NCBI RefSeq assembly: GCF_963924675.1
Contig: NC_089224.1
Location: 44,001,158 to 44,065,157, forward strand
Reading direction: 5' to 3'
DNA from: Phocoena phocoena
Lineage: Eukaryota; Chordata; Mammalia; Artiodactyla; Phocoenidae
Length of the DNA stretch: 64,000 nucleotides
Shown here: in pieces, positions 1 to 12,999 of the stretch
How positions within the stretch are numbered: the first letter of the stretch is position 1
How the letters are laid out: each line of letters starts with the position of its first letter
Notes under the pieces: model-generated
The model's database searches: none
The model's input: the letters and a program-made list of their open reading frames with translations, nothing else
What the model was told of the DNA's origin: nothing
Position numbers and translations under genes: made by a program

Positions 1-1464
1 CTAAGTGAACAAAGACTGTCAACAGCTAAATTCATGCTATAATGGTTTGCCATATTCCTATGTTTTGAAATGACATTGTTCTCAGGATAAAATGTCCTGT
101 GAACAAGAAGCCACCCGTGACATTGGTTGATGCTTCTTATTAGATTTGATCTAATTTTGTTGTGTGTGTGAATTCTCTTTCTCTAGTATATACATTATAG
201 AAAGATAATAGATAAATTGATATAGATATGATATTTTTAATCTAATTGTACAAACTAAAATCCTCCACAGTGACATTATAATCTTCAAATACTTTTCCTT
301 CTGCTAAACTTTGTGCTACAGACATCGATTAAATCATCTTCTCTTTCAGGACCCTTGGGTATTTAGATTATGATATCTTTGGAGTCTTGTTCTGGCATTC
401 AATCAATGCATGCAAGAGAATATGTTGTATCATATTTAGCAGACTAAGCTCTCTGAGGAAAGGATTAGCGAATAGTTACTGAGTACATTTTAAAAGCAGA
501 TTTTCTCTGTAATATCTATGTCTATTCTTGGAACATATAACCAGATATGTTCAAAATACAGATGCAAAAAGGAGAGATATCCTAAATAAAGTATATTCAT
601 CTGATCTGCATATTTTGAAAGACCCGATTCTTCCCTGCTTTCACATTTTATTTTTATATTTTAATTGGAGCTTTGCATAATTTAAAAGTGAGATGGATAA
701 TCAATACAAAGATCAATTCAGCATGAAGTCTATGCATGAGATCACTAAGGTTTTCTTGGCTAAATGCTGTAAAAACTTGTTCAGTGTCTCCAATTAACAT
801 AATGTATTAAAATATATTGTAATAATAATATATAAGTATAAATACATGATATAGAAGGAAAATCAGAGGAAGAATACCACAATCTTACATGAAACTAAAA
901 AGTGATAATTTTACATAGTAATATTCAATTATATGTATACTGATAAATTGGAATTCCAGTAAAGAAAATACCAGTCCCTTGTAGCCTCCTACCACATCCC
1001 CTTTCTCATCTGGTGTTCTCTGAATCCTTCAGCTACAGAGCCACTCATCCAAAAACACTCTCACCTTAATTCATTTTTAAAGAGAGAAAGTGGTCTCCTG
1101 TTTGAGGCAGACATATAATAGGGGCATTCTGCTGTTAACCACATAGGGGGAGGCCATTTTGACATTAGCTAACATCTTCTCTGACCATCAGAATTCTTAT
1201 ATTCACTGACAGGAGAAGGAATTCCGTGACAACAAATGGCATCAGCTGACTTTCATCTCAGGACTCATATTTCAGGAGATTTGAGTAGTGTGACTGCATT
1301 CCAATTTGAAGTAGATGCCCCTTCTTTCACACAGAAAAAAATATAAATGATGAACTTTCATTTTCTGTTTATAAAATCATGGCATAGAAGGCGAATTTGC
1401 TTACCAATATTTTAATATTGTTGAACTTGCATACAAAATACAAGTTCAATGTATCAAAAATATT
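1..1464. other. Intergenic AT-rich DNA, no gene seen
   Basis: No long open frame, no RNA gene and no clearly recognisable repeat. The sequence is AT-rich with scattered stop codons in every frame. The slightly less AT-rich part around 960-1320 reads as unique sequence. Old, highly diverged repeats could be missed by eye. Confidence 0.5.
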
Positions 1465-1592
1465 ATAATAATAAAAATTAAAACATAAAGTAATGAAACT
1501 GAAAACAGACCAATAGAGAAAATAAACACATGAAAAGTTGGTTCTTTGAAAACATTTACAATAAATTAAAAACCTTAAAATTATAAGCCGTG

Positions 1593-1931
1593 GGCTTCCC
1601 TGGTGGCACAGTGGTTAGCAATCTGCCTGCCAATGCAGGGGACATGGGTTCGAGCCCTGGTCCGGAAGATCCCGCATGCCATGGAGCAACTAAGCCCATG
1701 AGCCACCACTACTGAGCCTGTGTTATAGAGCCTGCAAGCCACAACTACTGAGCCCATGTGCCACAACTACTGAGCCCACGTGCCTAGAGCCCGTGCTCCA
1801 CAACAAGAGAAGCCACCACAATGAGAAGCCCCTACACTGCAACGAAGAGTAGTCCCCGCTCACTGCCACTAGAGAAAGCCTGTGCACAGCAACAAAGACC
1901 CAATGCAGCCTATATATATATATATATATAT
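1593..1931 (+). mobile_element. CHR-type tRNA-derived SINE, long form
   Basis: Starts with the CHR head 'ggcttccctggtggcacagt'. It has a Pol III A-box-like stretch near 1603-1615 and a B box ('ggttcgagccc') near 1647-1657. The body is the long CHR form, with repeated 'actgagcc' units and a 'caacaaagacccaatgcagc' end, followed by a (TA)n tail. It is flanked by an imperfect 10-bp duplication: 'ataagccgtg' at 1583-1592 and 'atatgccatg' at 1932-1941 (two mismatches). It lies inside the old L1. Short ORFs through it are not genes. Confidence 0.88.
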
Positions 1932-1935
1932 ATAT
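1912..1935. repeat. (TA)n simple repeat, SINE tail
   Basis: About 12 TA units directly following the CHR SINE body. This is probably an expanded A/T-rich tail of the SINE. Confidence 0.9.
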
Positions 1936-4446
1936 GCCATGCTAGGAAAAAACACAAAAAGATACAAATCACCAATATCAGAAATAAATGAGTGGTCATC
2001 TCCACTGATTCCATGAATATTAAAAGGGTAAAAAGTAATATTATGAACAACTCGACGCCCACAGATTTGATAACCTAAAATAAATGGACCAACTCCTTGA
2101 AAGACACAACCAAAACTCACACAAAGATATCTGAACAGTTCTCCACCTTTTAAAGAAATTGAATCAATTATTAACAGTCTTCCAAACCTACCAAAGCACC
2201 AGCCCCAAATGGGCTCACTGGTGAATTCTACCAAACATTTAAGGAAGAAATTGTATCAATTCTCTATGGTCTCTTTTGGAAGACAGAATCAGAAGGAAAA
2301 CTTCCTAACTCATTTTGAGGCCAGCATTACTCTGATATCAACATGAGAAACAGACATTACAAGAAAAAAACACTACAGGCCAATAACTCTCATAAAAGTA
2401 GATGCAAAAATCCTTAAAAGTGTGAACAAATTAAATCCAGCAATGTCTAAAAGTAATTATACACCACAATCTTGTGGGATTTTTCCCACATATGCAAGTC
2501 TGGTTCGACATTTAAAAATAAATTCATGTAATCCACTAAATAAACAGGCAAAAGAAGAAAAAGCACCTGATCCTATCACTAGATGCAGAAAAAGCATTTG
2601 ACAAAATCCAGCACCCATTCATGACAAAAACTGTCAGTAACCTAGGAATAGAGGGGAACTTCCTAAACTTGATAAAGAATATCTACAAAATGCTTAAAGC
2701 TAGCATCTTAATTAACAGTAAAAACTAAATGCTTTCCTGCTAAGATCAGGAATAAAACAAGTATAATTCCCTACACCATTTCAACAGTGGAAGTCCTAGA
2801 TAATACAATAAGACAAGAAAAGGAAGTAAATGGAACACAGGTTGGGAAGTAAGTAATAAAACGGTTTTTATTTACAGATGACATCATTTCTCTGTAGAAG
2901 ATCCTAAAGAATCAGCATTCAAAAATCTTCATGAAACTAACAAGTGATTATAGCAAGTTTTCAGGATATAAGATTAATTTACAAAAGACAATTGCTTTCT
3001 TATATACCAGCAATAAACAATTAGAATTTGAAATTAAAATCACAGTACAATTTAAATTAGCAACAAAATATGAAATACTTAGGTATAAATCTAAGAAAAT
3101 ATTTATAAGTTCTATATGAGGAAAACTATGAAATTCTGATAAAAGAAATTTTAAAAGAGCAAAATAAATAGAGAGGTATTCTGTACAGATGGGTAGGAAG
3201 ACTCAATATTGTCAAGGTATCAGTTCTTCCCAACTTTATCTATAGTTTCAGTGCACTCTTAATAAAAGTTCCAATAAGATTTTTATGGCTATCAACAGTT
3301 TCTGAAGTTCACATGGAAAGGCAAACAACTCAGAACAGCCAACACGATACTGAAGGGCAAAAACAAAGTCAGAAGACTGACATCATCCAACTTCAAGACT
3401 TACTATACAGCAACAATAAACAAAAGAGTGTAGCATTAATGAAAGAATAGACAAAGAGATCAATGGAACAGAACAGAAAGCCCAGAAATAGACCCACCCA
3501 AATACAGTTAACTGAGCATTAACAAAGGAGCAAAGGCCATTTGATGGAGAAGGGCAATCTTTTCAACAAATGGTACTGAAACAACTGGACTTCCATCTTC
3601 CAAAAAAACAATCTAGACATAGATTTTACACATTTCACAAAAGTTAACTGAAAATGGATCACAGACCTAAATGTGCAACATAAAACTATAAAACTCTTAG
3701 AAGACAACATAGAAGAAATCTAGGTGACTTTGAGGTGATTAGCTTTTGGATAAAACACCAAAAGCAAAATTTATGAAAGAAAAAAATGTAAATTGGACTT
3801 CATAAATATTGAAAACTTTTACTCTGTGAAACAGAATGAAAGCACAACTTACAGACTGGGAGAAAATCTTTGCCAAATACATATCTGATAAAGGACTGGT
3901 ATCCAAAATATACAAAGAACTCTTAAACTCAGCAATAAGAAAACACACAATCCAATTAATAAATGGACAAAAGACCTGAACATATAACTCACCAAAACAT
4001 ACACAGATGGCAAACAAGTATAAGAAAAGGTGCCTGATATCATATGCCATTGAGCTGCAAACTAAAACACCAAATATATACCACTATACACCTATTAGAC
4101 TGGCTAAAACACTGACATCAGCAAATGCTGGTAAGGGTTTGGAGCAACAGGAACTTGTGTTCATTGCTAGTGGAAAAAGCCACTTTGGATGGCAGTTTGG
4201 CAGTTTCTTACAAAGCTAAACATACTCTTACCATATGATCCAGGAATTATGCTCCTTGGTACTTACCCAAATGAGTTGAAAGGATATGTTCACACAAGAA
4301 GCTGCACATTAGTGTCTATAAAAGCTTTATTCAGAATTGCCAAAACTTGGAAGTAACCAAGATATCCTTCAATACATGACTGGTTAGACAAACAATGGTA
4401 CATCCATACAATGGAATATTATTCGGCGATAAAAAGAAGAAATGAG

Positions 4447-4574
4447 GGAGACGCAAGAGGGAAGAGATATGGGAACATATGTATATGTATAACTGACTCA
4501 CTTTGTTATAAAGCAGAAACTAACACACCATTGTAAAGCAATTATACTCCAATAAAGATGTTAAAAAAAAAAAG
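4447..4574 (+). mobile_element. Young LINE-1 3' end, severely 5'-truncated, inside old L1
   Basis: About 128 bp nearly identical to the 3' end of the full-length L1 later in the window (18276-18395), with only a handful of differences. It includes the 'ccaataaaga' poly(A) signal and ends in an A-run. An exact 11-bp target-site duplication, 'gaagaaatgag', flanks it at 4436-4446 and 4575-4585, so the integration is a clean target-primed event. The host sequence on both sides is the older L1. Confidence 0.92.
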
Positions 4575-5108
4575 GAAGAAATGAGCTATCAAGCTATGAA
4601 AAACATGCAGGAACCTTAAATACGTATTTCTAAGTGAAAGAAGCCATTCTGAGAAGGCCATATACCATATATTCCAACTGTATGATATTCTAAAAAATGC
4701 AAAACTATGCAGACAGAAAAAAAGTAACTGGTTATTTGTGGTTTGGGTGGAGGGAGGGATGAATAAGTGGAGCAAAGGGGATTTTTAGGACAGTGAAATT
4801 ACTCTGTCTAAATTACTCTGTCACATTTAGGATGGTACTGTAAAGGTGAATGCATGTCACTACACATTTGTCAAAACCCATAGAATGTACAACCCAAATT
4901 GAATGCAAATCTACATTATAGACTTTAGTTAATAATAATGTGTAAATATTGCCTCATCAAAGGTAACAAAGTGTACCACACTAATGCAAGATATTAATAA
5001 TAGGGGAAACTGTGTGTGGGGTGGGAGGGTTTGGAAGTATCTGTGAATTCACTGTACTTTCTGATCAATTTTTCTATAAACCTAAAATGGCTCTAAAAAA
5101 TAGTCTAT

Positions 5109-6235
5109 TTATAAAAGTGTAGTAGCTTAAATGTCACATTACTTAAGAAGTTAAAGGATTATACCTCAACAAATACTTAATTATACATTCCAGAACTCTT
5201 TATAACAGAATATGAGATCCTGAGGAAAACAGTATTTTTTCATATAACATCTTTACATGAAAAGAGTAAGCTTAACTGTAAATCAAACTACTGCCAAAAA
5301 AGTAAAGGCTTGATATTTACTATTGTCAATACAGAAGAAAAGGGCACAGTTTTACAAAATACACATCATAATATTTTTAAATTATTACTATTCTTTATGG
5401 TGAAACACTTTCTCAGAAGAATATGTTTAGTTTGATAATCTAAAAAATTGGAAAAATGGAATTAAAAACATCACATACAGTGTATAGAAAAGGATTTAGA
5501 AACACATTTAGTCTCATAAAGTAAGACAGACATTTATACCTCTAAATCTTTCACGCAAATGCAGGGCTCTATTTTAAAGAAGCATCAGGTAAAATGGTAT
5601 AGATTCAAGTATAACACATTTTCCCACAAATTACTGAGTTTCTTTTCTACCTATTATGGGCCAAGAGAGATGCCATTTACTTAGAATTTAATTCATGCAT
5701 CTCTAATGTTAAGTAATTTAATATGATTTTTTTATCTCATTAGCACAAAAATGCTGAAATATGAGTTTAGTTGTTTCCTTTAAGGAGATGAAAAAGTTCA
5801 ATGAATTTATGCGTCTGAGATTTGAATTTAATTTATTTGACTTCAAGAGGTTGTATTAACCATTATTCCCTGCCTCTTCAGTAATTTACTTATTTAACTA
5901 ATAATGACTAACCTTAGATGATTTATGTATAAGAAATTATATTTTTTGGAACTTGCCATGGATTGATATTTTTTGTACAAACCTCAGTCAGTGAAGCTAC
6001 AAATCCAAATCAGGTTAAGAGATTCTAGCAACAACCACTATTTTAAAATAAAGATAACAGGATTTACAAGAAACTTGTTTTTCATATCATTAATCTTATG
6101 AAGGATATAAAATTGGGTCTATAATTTGACCATACACAAAAATCAACTGCAGGTAATAAGGAGTTGAATATTGTATTTTTAAATATGTCAACTTTTAGAG
6201 GAATATAAAGCAAATATATCTATTTTTTTGTACTT
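5109..6235. other. Intergenic DNA, no gene seen
   Basis: AT-rich sequence without a convincing reading frame or a repeat I can name. Confidence 0.45.
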
Positions 6236-6660
6236 AGGGTAATAGCCTAGTTATCTATTGTTATACAATAAACTAAAATGTAGTGATTTAAAACAGCAAT
6301 TATTACCTCTCACAGCCGGGTAACTCTCACTTGAGGTCTCTCATGTGGCTATAGTGGATGGAAAGATAGTGGTGAATGGGTTGAAGGTTTCTGAAGGCTT
6401 GGTTTGGCTGGATACCTAAGATGGTTCACTGATCTGGACAGCAGCCACTCTGACTTTGGTCCCAGAGCCTAGAGGCTGGGATCTTAAAGGACGTATCCCA
6501 AGTGGGAACATTTAAGAGACTCATTCTGTGTCCCAGTCAGAGAAATCCCAGATTGTCAGTTTTGCTTAGAAAGTCACTAAAGTCAGCCTACATTAAAGGG
6601 CAGGGGAATTATATTCCACCTCTTGATATGAAAAGGATGAGATCACATTACAAGACTGTT
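6236..6660 (-). mobile_element. Probable old LTR-like interspersed repeat
   Basis: The left part ('tagtgatttaaaacagcaat...ctcacag') resembles the reverse complement of the 3' end of MLT1/MaLR-like and related mammalian repeats ('...ttttaagccactaagtttgtgg'). The right part ('ccacctcttgatatga') is also familiar from that class of repeat. The match is diverged and the family name is not certain. Confidence 0.4.
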
Positions 6661-6779
6661 ATGTGGAATGATACTTCTTAGCGTGCTAATCTTTGGAAAA
6701 TGTAGTATGCCAAAGATAGAGAAGAAGTACTTGGGTAAAATAAATGTACTAACCATAAAATAATACATACAGCCCCATT

Positions 6780-7190
6780 AAAATGAAAAACTTATGTTCA
6801 TTATAGTACAGTCAGTTTGGAAAATAATTTGTTATTATCTTGAAAATTTGAACCTTCCAACATACCTACCCTACAACTCAGCAATTCTTTTCTCAGGTAT
6901 ATACCTTCAAAAGATACTTGCACATTAATAACTAGGAGATGTGTCCAAGAAGGAGCCTTGTGCATAATGGAAAAAACCTTGGGAAAAACTAAATGCCAGC
7001 TATTAAAAATGGATAAGTAATTTGTGATATATTCTTTCACACAATAAAATGCTATAGTAGTGGAATGGAAGAATATTCACATTATTATAGTATTGAAAGA
7101 AATGAAGTTAGTCCCAGAAGACTACATAGTATAATCTCAATTTTATAAAATCCCAAAACAAGCAAAACTAAGGAACATATTACTAAAAAC
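6780..7190 (+). mobile_element. Old LINE-1 fragment, C-terminal ORF2 region
   Basis: Translated in shifting frames this gives pieces like the end of L1 ORF2: an 'LPYNSAILFSGIY' type stretch near 6870-6905, then 'NKMLYSSGMEEY' near 7045-7075, matching the usual order in L1 ([12 protein letters not shown]..., MEYYSA...). Heavily decayed. The stretch to about 7830 is AT-rich and may hold more of the same or a related element. Confidence 0.55.
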
Positions 7191-9480
7191 TTGAATAATA
7201 ATATTTTAACGTAAAAATTTTAAAATAAAAATCAGTGTAAAAACGTCAATGATAAATAAAATATCAAAAATTTAAATACAAACAAAAGCAGATTATGCAG
7301 TACCATGTCTAGCCATATTGAAGCTTGAGGAAAAGGAAAATCTTTAAATTGGTAAATTAGATAGTAAATTGGTAAATCCCACCACTCCCTTTTCAAACGT
7401 AATTCAGTCGTGTCAAGCAAATTTTAAACTGTGCATTAACTTCTGACACAGCAAACTTGCTCCTAGGAGTCTGTTATTAAGAAATGTTTGCAAATGTACA
7501 CAAAGGTAGATGTACACTGCCAGTCTTTGCAGTAGGTATTCTTCAATATGGAAGAAAATAAATCATGATACATAAAAACCAATAAATTATGATATATAAA
7601 ATAATATCCAAAGATTAAATAATAAAGTCCAAAATATGAATTACATTGTCCTACTTATTTTTATTTATGCTTATACAGAAAAATTAACTAGGAAGATCTA
7701 CTTCAAACTTTTAACAGCTGTTACCCTTGGAATAAAGATTGACAAAGAGTGGGAGAGAGAGCTATTAGTGACGAATGTTATTAGAAATTTTTACAAGGGG
7801 AAAATATTACTTGATAATTAAAAAGAATAACCCTAAATTAGTATTATTAGAAATAATGTAATAGAAATTGCAAAAATGATTGCAGTTAGGGATACTGAAT
7901 TAGAAATAGTATTTTTCTTTTGCTGATTACTCGAGATCAAATGACATTTCATGAAAACCGTATTATTTACTAAATCCATGTTTTACCAGGTTCAGGTCTA
8001 TAGGAGAAAAACTGAAGATGGCTTTTGGCTAGTTGAAACTTTTAAAAGTGAACCAAAACTATTCTTGAGTGTTTGGATGTATTTAATAATTTTGACAGAG
8101 GTCTAAATTCTGGCCCAGGAGGTGGGTCCCTTCACTCTCCACCAGTATTTGCATGTCTATGCTGTTAATGAGATTAAATATAAGCATGGGAAGCCCCCAC
8201 TTTTCCTATTTAAAAAAATCAAGCTTTTAGCACATTATAATTTTTCCTCCTAAATTATTTCGGCCAAGGAAGTCAGAGTCCTAAATCGGAGGAGAGAAAA
8301 ATCTCAGTGATTTGAAGTATTTTCATAATATTGTTTGCTTTAGATGAATACATTTATAATTTCAATTATTCCTTAAGGCTAATAATAATAACAATCTCAT
8401 AAATTCATATTCCAGTTAATATTCTAGGTGTTGAATTGATACACTTTTAGTAAGATAGAGGAAAATATATATAAAGACATAAGTGGGAGAAAATAACATG
8501 AGAATCTCATAATAAGACAGAAATCATTTGATTCACTCAAATTTCTTTTAGGAAAGGAGCATTTTTAAGCAAGTGTTGTGGAAAAGGAGATCCCAGTCTA
8601 AACGTGTGGTAGAAAGTGGGACCCCAGTTGTTTTACATATACGGGGAGAAGGAAACGTTTGTTTCTAAAGCAAGTCAGGGAGAAAAATAGTAGGAAGGGA
8701 AATGGAGATTGAATTAGTGCGATGAGAAAGACCATAAGCTATATGATACAATCATATGCAAAGTCACTTTTCTTGGTGCTCAAAGAGCACCAAGAAAGAA
8801 AGATATAAGTGATTTCATAGAATTACAGAATTTAAAAGATTGTGTAATGTCAGTTCACATCAAGTTAAACTAGCTCTCCAAAGGCCAGGGGATTCCCAGT
8901 CAGTACTTGAGTTATTATGCTATTAAAAATGTTTATCTACTATACATATATATATAATTTTCCAACTTCCTAGCACTGGAAAATTCCAAAGTTATATGTC
9001 CATATATAATTAAAATATACTTAGTACACATCCCCAAATATACTTAGTACACAAATATAGGTAAGTGTTAGCTGAAGTCTACAAAGTCACATGGTAAGAA
9101 ATGAAGCCAGATTAAATTGAGGTGATTAGAAAGAGAATGTAGTGAATGTCTATGATACGATTTGCTCTTTCTTGAGGTGTTGGTATCTTCCTCACTGAAC
9201 CTTAACTATTTCATCTGGATAATAGAATTCTATCCAAAGGACCAACACCATGCCCTGGAGTCTGGGATAAAACTGAAATGAATGAGTTATCTTCAGGGTT
9301 CAGCACAAGTTAGCAAGTTTAGGCGATATGCTAGAAACATTTAAGTTGCCTCAGATAGTCATAAAGTTTCCTGGAACCAAGTTGATTACTCTTAGCCTCC
9401 TCCAAAGCCTCTTACAATGTGTACAGGTCATATTTTATGCCACATACTAGGCATTCATGTGCTATGCAAAACAGTAATAA
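7191..9480. other. Intergenic DNA, no gene seen
   Basis: AT-rich, with no supported gene. The open frame at 7636-7821 is short and low in complexity. A local inverted repeat near 8775-8801 ('ttggtgctc'/'gagcaccaa') could form a small hairpin. Confidence 0.45.
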
Positions 9481-9700
9481 CAAAAGTTTACACTTCAAGC
9501 TGCTGAGTTTGAATTACTACTTTGCCATGCATCCTCTATGTGACCGTGTACATATTACTTTACTTTTCTAAGTCTCAGTTTCCTCATCTGCAAAACAGAG
9601 AAAGATTACCTATCTTACAGGGATGTTGTAATAATTAAATGTAGTAATTTTATAAAACTGTTTTACATAGTGCCTAACACAATAACCATTAACTATTATG
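9481..9700 (+). mobile_element. MIR SINE fragment
   Basis: Contains the MIR core in the right order: 'ctcagtttcctcatctgcaa', then 'ttacagggatgttgtaataa', then 'acatagtgcctaacacaata'. Ancient mammalian SINE, diverged, no function implied. Confidence 0.85.
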
Positions 9701-10805
9701 TGTTTGGCCAAGTTATGGCTGGTATATGCAGCCTATGAAGCCATCCTTTCCTATTTCTCTATATCAGAGGCAGTCTAACATTTTAGAAGTATCGTACTAA
9801 AAATACATTTTATGTCATAAACCTTCATTTTTGTATTCTATCATATTTGTCTTTCTATTTATCATCATTGTCTTCACCATCATATTTTATAATATTCTCT
9901 GTGTTTTTAATTTTCTATTGTTTATCCATCTACCTATTTACTATTTACTTATTTAACTCATATAACTCAAATTTTAACCTGTACATACTCATTCTACACT
10001 TTCCAGATTCCTAAAAGGTGACCCTGGCTGTTCTCAGGCTCATACTTCCATGTCCATACAGCTTCATGCCGACATATGTAGAAATAAGGAAAGGAGGCCA
10101 GAGAACAAATAAAAAAGTTTAGTTTGGAAACATTTTCCTTGATCTTATTTACTGTATTTGGAGTGAAGTTTGTGTTGATCACATTTACTTCAACAGCAAA
10201 GAATGTTTTGTTTCTTTTCACTCCATTGTTACACTTGAATAGAAAAGGGGAAAGACTGTACCTCTTATTTTTTCCATACCATAAAGCTTGAATAAAGTCT
10301 AAGCACTCATAAGTGTAGATCTGGGGTTGGCCAGCTGTTCCCTGCATGTGGATAGTTGTAATGACTCCCTGGGTTCCCTCAACCTAAAACACACTTAAAA
10401 AAAAAGCTGTCATATGAACATGGCACCTGCCCTATCACATATGTCTCCAGCCATCTGGAATGCCACATAACCAAGTCCTTGACTCAATATTTTACTTACT
10501 CCAGTTTTGCTGCAAGAGTTTAAAAACAAGCTCTCAAAAAAAAAGACTTTCCTTAAGAGTAGTATATATTTTCATTTTTGTAAACTATGGGATGCCATCA
10601 AAGATGTCATGACCCATAAAAATGTATAAAATAACGTTTATATCTTAATAATACTGAGTATATAAATAATACTTGTGATGTTTTCAGAAAGAGAGTACGT
10701 TATATTTTTTAAGGTATTCTAGGCTCTGAAATATATTTTCATTATCTCTGCATAATTTTTCTTTAATTTCATGAAACATCCTTGAGGTAAACTTTTTGAC
10801 TTATC
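9701..10805. other. Intergenic DNA with one orphan open frame
   Basis: No recognisable repeat or gene. The minus strand carries an uninterrupted 117-codon frame at 9994-10347 (starts MQGTAGQPQIYTYECL, ends GIWKV). The length is mildly unusual for AT-rich sequence, but I recognise no domain and see no promoter, splice pattern or poly(A) signal tied to it. A chance frame is the default reading. Confidence 0.4.
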
Positions 10806-10818
10806 AAGAAACTATCAG
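10806..10818. repeat. 5' target-site duplication of full-length L1
   Basis: 'aagaaactatcag' here matches 'aagaaaatatcag' at 18408-18420 with one mismatch. The two copies define the ends of the 7.6-kb L1 insertion. Confidence 0.8.
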
Positions 10819-12999
10819 GAGAGGGGGAAGACGGCGGAGGAGTAAGACACGGAGATCACCTTCCTCCCCACAGATACATCAGAAATACATCTACAAGTGG
10901 AACAACTCCTACAGAACACCTACTGAACGCTGGCAGAAGACCTCAGACCTCCCAAAAGGCAAGAAAGTCCCCACATACCTGGGTAGCACAAAAGAAAAAA
11001 GAATAAACAGAGACAAAAGAATAGGGACGGGACCTGCACCAGTGGGAGGGAGCTGTGAAGGAGGAAATGTTTCCACACACTAGAAGCCCCTTTGCGGGCG
11101 GAGACTGGGTGGCGGAGGGGAAAGCTTCGGGGACGCGGAGGAGAGCGCAGCCACAGGGGTGCGGAAGGCAAAGCGGACAGATTCCCACACAGAAGACCTG
11201 TGCCGACCGGCACTCACCATCCTGAGGCTTGTCTGCTCACCCGCCGGGGCGGGCGGGGCTGGGAGTTGAGGCTCGGGCTTCGGTCGGTGCGCAGGGAGAG
11301 GACTGGGGTTGGCGGCGTGAACACGACCTGCAGAGAGTTAGTGCACCACGGCTAGCCGGGAGGGAGTCCGGGGAAAAGTCTGGACCTGCCGAAGAGCGAA
11401 GAGACTTTTTCTTCCCTGTTTGTTTCCTGGTGCGTGAGGAGAGGGGATTAAGAGCGATGCTTAAAGGAGCTCCAGAGACGGGCGCAAGCCTCGGCTAACA
11501 GCGCGGACCCCAGAGACGGGCATGAGATGCTAAGGCTGCTGCTGCCGCCACCAACAAGCCTGTGTTCGAGCACAGGTGACTATCCACACCTCCCTTCCAG
11601 GGAGCCTGTGCAGCCCGCCACTGCCAGGGTCCCGGGATCCAGGGACAACTTCCCCGGGAGAACGCACGGTGCGCCTCCGGCTGGTGCAACATCACGCTGG
11701 CCTCTGCCGCTGCAGGCTCGCCCCGCACTCCTTACCCCTCCCTCCCCCCGGACTGAGTGAGCCAGAGCCCCTGAATCAGTGGCTCCTTTAACCCTGTCCG
11801 GTCTGAGCGAAGAACAGACGCCCTCCGGCGACCTATACGCAGAGGCGGGGCCAAATCCAAAGCTGAACCCCGGGAGCTGTGCGAACAAAGAAGAGAAAGG
11901 GAAATCTCTCCCCAGCAGCCTCAGGAGCAGCAGATTAAATCTCCACAATCAACTTGATGTACCCTGCATCTGTGGAATACATGAATAGATAACGAATCAT
12001 CCCAAATTGAGGAGGTGGACTTTGAGAGCAAGATTTATTATTTTTCCCCTTTTCCTCTTTTTGTGAGTGTATGCTTCAGTGTGAGATTTTGTCTGTATAG
12101 CTTTGCTTTCATCATTTGTCCTAGGGTTCTATCTGTCGGTTTTTTTTTTTACTTTTTTTTATTTTTATTTATTTATTTTTTTATGCGTTACGCGGGCCTC
12201 TCACTGTTGTGGCCTCTCCCGTTGCGGAGGACAGGCTCCGGACGCGCAGGCCCAGCGGCCATGGCTCACGGGCCCAGCCGCTCCGCGGCACGCGGGATCC
12301 TCCCAGACCGGGGCACAAACCCGTGTCCCCTGCATCGGCAGGCGGACTCCCAACCACCGCGCCACCAGGGAAGCCCTTTTTTTACTTTTTAAAATAATTT
12401 TTTTAATAATTATATTAATAATTTTATTTTATTTTATCTTACTTTATTTTACTTTATTCTCTTTCTTTCTACTTTTTCTCCCATTTATTCTGAGCTGTGT
12501 GGATGAAAGGCTCTTGATGCTGCAGCCAGGAGTCAGTGCTGTGCCTCTGAGGTGGGAGAGCCAACTTCAGGACACTGGTCCACAAGAGACCTCCCAGCTC
12601 CACGTAATATCAAACAGCAAAAATCTCCCAGAGAACTCCATCTCAACATCAACACCCAGCTTCACTGAACGACCAGCAAGCGGCACTGCTGGACACCCTA
12701 TGCCAAACAACTATCAAGACAGGAACACAACCCCACACACTAGCAGAGACACTGCCTAAAATCATCATAAGGCAACAGACACCCCAAAACACACCACCAG
12801 ATGTGGACCTGCCCACCAGACGTGGACCTGCCCACCAGAAAGACAAGATCAAGCCTCATCCACCAGAACACAGGCACTAGTCCCCTCCAACAGGAAGCCT
12901 ACACAACCCACTGAACCAACTTTGGCCACTGGGGACAGACACCACAAACAATGGGAACTACGAAGCTGCAGCTTGCAAAAAGGAGACCCCAAACACAGT
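10819..12999 (+). promoter_or_regulatory. L1 5' UTR / internal promoter, GC- and CpG-rich
   Basis: The stretch 11060-11900 is strikingly GC- and CpG-rich in an AT-rich neighbourhood, as expected for an L1 internal Pol II promoter. The first bases carry 'aagacggcgg' at 10828-10837, the position and near-sequence of the YY1 site (AAGATGGCGG type) found at the start of many mammalian L1s, with one T-to-C difference. A perfect-but-one 19-bp tandem repeat lies at 12800-12837 ('gtggacctgcccacca' core). The part 12378-12480 is T-rich. Short open frames in this region are not supported as genes. A CHR SINE interrupts it at 12158-12376. Promoter activity is inferred. Confidence 0.7.
12158..12376 (-). 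mobile_element. CHR-type SINE, short form, antisense in L1 5' UTR
   Basis: Reverse complement of the CHR consensus: head 'gggcttccctggtggcgc' at the right end, with B-box and A-box regions near 12310-12365 and a T-rich stretch (its A tail) at the left end. It is flanked by an exact 14-bp duplication 'tttttttacttttt' at 12144-12157 and 12377-12390. The insertion is younger than the L1. Confidence 0.93.

Larger units (their letters stand above)
1465..5108 (+). mobile_element. Old LINE-1 fragment (ORF2 plus 3' UTR), 5'-truncated
   Basis: The forward strand reads as decayed L1 ORF2. It starts in the linker after the endonuclease (around 1480-1560), passes through reverse-transcriptase blocks around 2570-3120 (a short open stretch at 2931-3119 has the 'YKINLQKTIAFLYT' type motif of the RT region), and runs to the C-terminal part near 3340-4440. 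An old L1 3' UTR follows, ending near 5108 with the typical 'cctaaaatggctctaaaaaata' style tail region. Frames are broken many times by stops and indels, so no protein is made. It is interrupted by a CHR SINE (1593-1931) and by a young L1 tail (4447-4574), so it predates both. Subfamily not determined; an L1M-type age is inferred from the decay. Confidence 0.8.

Noticed and set aside
1593..1760. A tRNA gene in the CHR SINEs (A and B boxes)
   Set aside because: The tRNA-like heads are part of SINEs, do not fold as a full tRNA and are followed by SINE bodies and tails.
12015..12759. Open frames of 125 and 218 codons at 12015-12392 and 12103-12759
   Set aside because: They read through the L1 5' UTR and an antisense CHR SINE; the amino-acid strings are translated SINE and T-rich tracts.
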